64,000 nucleotides of DNA, from the NCBI GenBank assembly GCA_008973525.1, contig WACJ01000521.1, forward strand, positions 2,470,394-2,534,393, read 5' to 3'. The translations under genes were made by a program, and so were the position numbers. Source of the stretch: Stenopsyche tienmushanensis. Its lineage: Eukaryota > Arthropoda > Insecta > Trichoptera > Stenopsychidae. Positions 60,539-64,000 of this stretch are shown here, piece by piece. Positions within the stretch are counted from its first letter, which is position 1; the number at the start of each line of letters is the position of its first letter. A model generated the notes under the pieces. That model was not told the origin of the DNA. It saw only the letters and a list, made by a program, of their open reading frames with translations, and ran no database searches.

Positions 60539-63163
60539 ATGGAGTCTTTTTTAAGTCTCTTTTCATTTGGGAAATGGAATTGGATTTCCGTCGTATTGGG
60601 AATAATATTGATGATCTACGCATATGGCGCATGGCGAATCAACTACTTCAAGAGGAAAGGAATTAAAAATGAGAGTTTTATTCCATTTTTTGGTAATATG
60701 TTTAAGGTTTTTATCCAAAAAGAGCATTTTATGGATGTCGTACATAGGCTTTATAAATTATATCCTGGTGAAAGGTTCGTTTTCTTGTATATTTATTAGT
60801 TCGTTGAAAAATACTAACGGTTGTAAAATAATTATGTGAATAATACTGATTTATAGATATGTGGGACTTATGCAAGTCAATCAGCCATTTATTATGGTAA
60901 AAGATTTAAAACTTCTCAAACAAATAGCCGTAAAAGATTTTGACCATTTTTTGAATCATCAAAGTCCTATATCAGAAGAAGTTGATCCATTATTTGGCAG
61001 CAACCTCTTCGCTTTAAAGGGTAACATTAAATCTGCGTATGAATAAATATAGCTTGTTTTATTTATATTTTATCAATGAACTATAATTTTAAAACCAAAG
61101 GGGATAAATGGCGCGATATGAGAGCTACTTTAAGTCCAGCATTCACCAGCTCCAAGATGAGAACTATGTTCGAATTTGTAGTCGAAATTGGACAACAAAT
61201 GACCGATTTCTACATTGAAAAGATGAAGGATCCTGAATGGCTAGGTAAAATAAAATAATAGTTTGTAGTTCATTGTCAAATATCGAAATTAACTAAACAA
61301 TTTTTGTAATTTTCAAAAAAGAAAGGGGGCTGGTTGAAGTTGAAATGAAGGACGCTTTCACAAGATACACTAACGACGTTATTGCAACTTCGGCTTTTGG
61401 TATTAAAGTCAACTCTCTTTATGAAAGAGACAATGAATTTTACAAAATGGGGAAAAAGTCTACAGACTTCTCCGGATTTACATTGTTTAAAGTCTTTTTG
61501 TATCAAGCGGTGCCCAGTTTGATGAAAGTATAAATATATATAATACTAATTTAAACAGAATTTTACATACATAGAAAAACTTAAATGTATGTATTGTATT
61601 TTTCAGCTTTTTAAAGTTTCTCTCTTTACTGAAGATGTCAAACAGTTCTACAGAAGCTTAGTGTTGGACACAATGAAACGCAGAGAAAATAATGGAATCG
61701 TACGACACGATATGATCAACATTTTGATGGAAACCAAAAAAGGATCTTTAAAATACGAATCGAGTCTTGCTGACGTAAAAGATGCAGGATTTGCAACTGT
61801 GGAAGAATCACATGTCGGAAAGCAGACTGTCAAAAGACGTAAATGTTATTCGAATTTTTCATCTTATTATAACAACAAATGTAACATTGTGGAATGCTGA
61901 ATTTCAGTGTGGAAAGAAGACGATCTCGTGGCTCAGGCCATCTTGTTTTTCATAGCTGGCTTCGAAACAGCTTCCACGTTGCTCTGTTTTATGGCTCATG
62001 AATTGATGATAAATCCACAAATACAGCAAACGCTGCAAGATGAAATAGACGAACTTGTCGCAAAGAAAGGAGATAAGGTGGAATATAATGATTTGAATCA
62101 GATGACTTACATGGACATGGTGGTAACAGGTCAGTTCGATAATTTAAAAAGATGGCATATTTAACTTAACTTAAACTTCAACAATCCTAGTTAGTTTCTA
62201 TATATAAGACGCTGTTTAAAATTACATAGAAAATTGATGATTTTGATATTTACAATTTATAGAAACTTTAAGAAAATGGCCTCCAGCAGTAGCCATTGAC
62301 AGAGAATGTTCAAAAGCGTATAAATTGCCTCCATCTAACGATTCTACCAAAAAAGAAATACTTGTGAGTATATTTGCTTTGTTGAATTCAACAATAAACA
62401 GGATATCTTGCACTAAATTCTGTCAACATGCTGATAACAGTGTGCCCATATTTGTTTGGACGTTAATCTATCAAATTTTTAACAAAGCGTATAGGAAAGT
62501 TTTATGAATAATTTGGATCGACGCGTTCTCATTAAAACGAGGATCAGCTCAGGTCATAATTTGGGTTGCGAAACGTCACTCTCCTTTCATATTTCAAGCA
62601 AATTTTACGAAAAAATAAATCTATTTCATAATTAACTACTTAAGCTGTCTGATTTATTCGTTTTATACTATTCGTTATGGCGCGAATATAGTAACACTTA
62701 GCCTGGTGAGCTCAGTATAATTTTACTCGAATTAACAAATGGTTTTTATATGCAGATACAACCGGGAGAACTTTTATGGATTCCCATAATCGCCATCCAC
62801 CATGACCCGAAATATTATCCGAACCCGGAAAAGTTCGATCCGGAGAGATTTTCTGAAGCGAACAAAGGAAATATTGATCCTTTATCTTTCTTGCCTTTCG
62901 GACTGGGACCGAGGAATTGCATAGGTGAGATATTGCATTATCCTTGTTTATTCAAACGTATTTGTTTAAGTAATGATTAAATATTTTTCCAATTAGGGTC
63001 TCGATTTGCACTGATGGAAGCCAAGGCCGTTATGTTCTCCCTATTGTCTAAATTTTCATTCGTCGAAACTGCCAAGACGCAAAACCCGATCAAAATTGCC
63101 AAAAACAACTTCAACATGCATGCAGAAAAGGGCTTCTGGATCGGATTAAAACCAAGATTTTGA
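60539..63163 (+). CDS. Cytochrome P450, CYP9-like (third of array, diverged)
   Basis: Exons: 60,539-60,774; 60,857-61,020; 61,101-61,244; 61,322-61,527; 61,607-61,838; 61,908-62,129; 62,263-62,363; 62,756-62,924; 62,997-63,163. 1641 bases, 546 residues. Exon sizes and phases from the second exon on match the other two genes, so all three share ancestry. It lacks the 20-residue leader exon, and starts [20 protein letters not shown] with its own membrane anchor. Motifs: AGFETAS in the I-helix (Glu in place of Asp before Thr, allowed in the family), [17 protein letters not shown] and [11 protein letters not shown] (Cys490). Coding G+C is visibly higher than in the first two. Residues of the substrate-recognition regions differ clearly, suggesting another substrate range. 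AATAAA at 63,299. Confidence 0.92.
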
Positions 63164-63169
63164 ATTATT

Positions 63170-63940
63170 CATTTTTTAACTTTCATATTCATTTTTAATA
63201 TTTTCATTGTATTCAATAGTTCGATGTTTGTTATCTTTAATTATAAGTTTAAAAACGAAAATAGTATCTTAATTTTTCGGTTGTATTTGTAGGGTTGTAA
63301 TAAAATTACTTATTTGAAATTTTACATTTTTCTTACATAACTTATTTCGGATTATTTGAAAACACTTTTATAGGTTGAGCTTGGAAAAACAACATAAACA
63401 TGTGGTATATTTTGTAACATGGAGTAACGTTTGGCCTCAATTAATATGAGCGCGAATGAAATCTGGCAACTAGTTTTTATTGGGAGTCCGCGCCGCTGGA
63501 CGCGTTCTCCGCTGAGTGTTTGTGAGAACGTTCATCTTTTTCTCGTAACAATCGCCCTCCGTGTATTTTAAAATAAATGCGTTTTTTATTTGTCCACTTG
63601 ATGCATCTCCTCTTATGAAGTATTACCCACCAAAAACCACAGCATCCTGACAACCGTTGTCTATTGATGCTGTGTGTGACGAAATAGCTTCGCACCCGAG
63701 TGACCCCCCGGTGCCGTCTTCGCGTCGAAAAACGCGATAAAGACGACGTCGCAACGACGAAGGCAACGTGGATTCGAGAAGTCGGCTAGAACCGAGACGT
63801 TACAGCATATTTTTCAGTATAAAATTCAATAATTTTGAATTATTTTCACTAAGCTTTTCGTTCCATTTGACTTAGATTTAGAATAATGATACAGTGAATT
63901 CAACAAAAACGTCATTTCACATATATTTTATAAAAATTAA
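63170..63940. other. Intergenic between third and fourth P450 genes
   Basis: 3' flank with AATAAA at 63,299. A GC-richer stretch (about 63,480-63,810, with many CG pairs) carries no coherent ORF. The last 60 bases (CAGTGAATTCAACAAAA) resemble the leader of the first two P450 genes (CAGTGAATTCAGTAGAGA), so this is probably the start of the fourth gene's transcript. Confidence 0.5.
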
Positions 63941-63942
63941 AA

Positions 63943-64000
63943 ATGGATATACCTCTTTTGATACTCAAGCAGTTGGGAATATTGGATATTGACAAAGATA
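63943..64000 (+). CDS. Cytochrome P450, CYP9-like (fourth of array), first exon cut by window end
   Basis: Only the first 58 bases are present. They encode [19 protein letters not shown], nearly identical to the leader exon of the first two genes ([20 protein letters not shown] and [20 protein letters not shown]). It therefore belongs to the leader-bearing subgroup rather than to its immediate neighbour, the third gene. The rest lies outside the window. Confidence 0.85.
   Translation, partial: MDIPLLILKQLGILDIDKD

Noticed and set aside
1..64000. Search for CRISPR arrays, operons, tRNA and rRNA genes
   Set aside because: None were found. Repeats lack spacer structure, and the gene organisation is eukaryotic with spliced exons.

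Overview
This is AT-rich animal nuclear DNA, almost certainly from an insect. All genes are split by GT..AG introns, and three to four CYP9-like cytochrome P450 genes sit next to an SLC37-type sugar-phosphate exchanger. The many transposon remnants (mariner, pogo-like, piggyBac-like, Helitron-like, non-LTR) are typical of insects. The order cannot be fixed from the sequence. No bacterial features, tRNA, rRNA or CRISPR array were seen.

Layout. (1) 1-12,150: gene-free and rich in repeats. It holds a decayed retroelement gag with a zinc knuckle, a 16-bp minisatellite and several dispersed repeat families. (2) 12,159-30,965, minus strand: one large DENN-domain gene, DENND2-like. It was rebuilt from ten coding exons that join in frame to 1257 codons. 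A very GC-rich N-terminal exon (29.4-31.0 kb) is separated from the DENN exons (12.2-17.8 kb) by an intron of about 11.35 kb. Transposable elements fill the introns. (3) 31-33 kb: a divergent intergenic/promoter region. (4) 32,996-42,244, plus strand: an SLC37A-type transporter in 14 coding exons, 557 codons. (5) 42.3-57.4 kb: a tandem duplication. Each unit begins with sequence from the SLC37 3' flank, carries a piggyBac-like remnant and ends with a CYP9-like gene (49,388-52,270 and 54,219-57,086). (6) 57.4-64 kb: a third, more diverged P450 gene (60,539-63,163), then the first 58 bases of a fourth at the right edge.

Functionally the three loci are separate. The DENN protein would act as a Rab exchange factor in membrane traffic. 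The SLC37 protein would move phosphorylated sugars across the endoplasmic reticulum membrane. The P450s would be ER-anchored monooxygenases for xenobiotics or endogenous lipids. The most informative structure is the P450 array. The duplicated flanks give its breakpoint, the relative age of the piggyBac insertion and a later size change in one copy. I found no convincing wholly new system. The best unexplained coding-like signals are open, GC-elevated frames at 27.97-28.65 kb and 32.2-32.5 kb.
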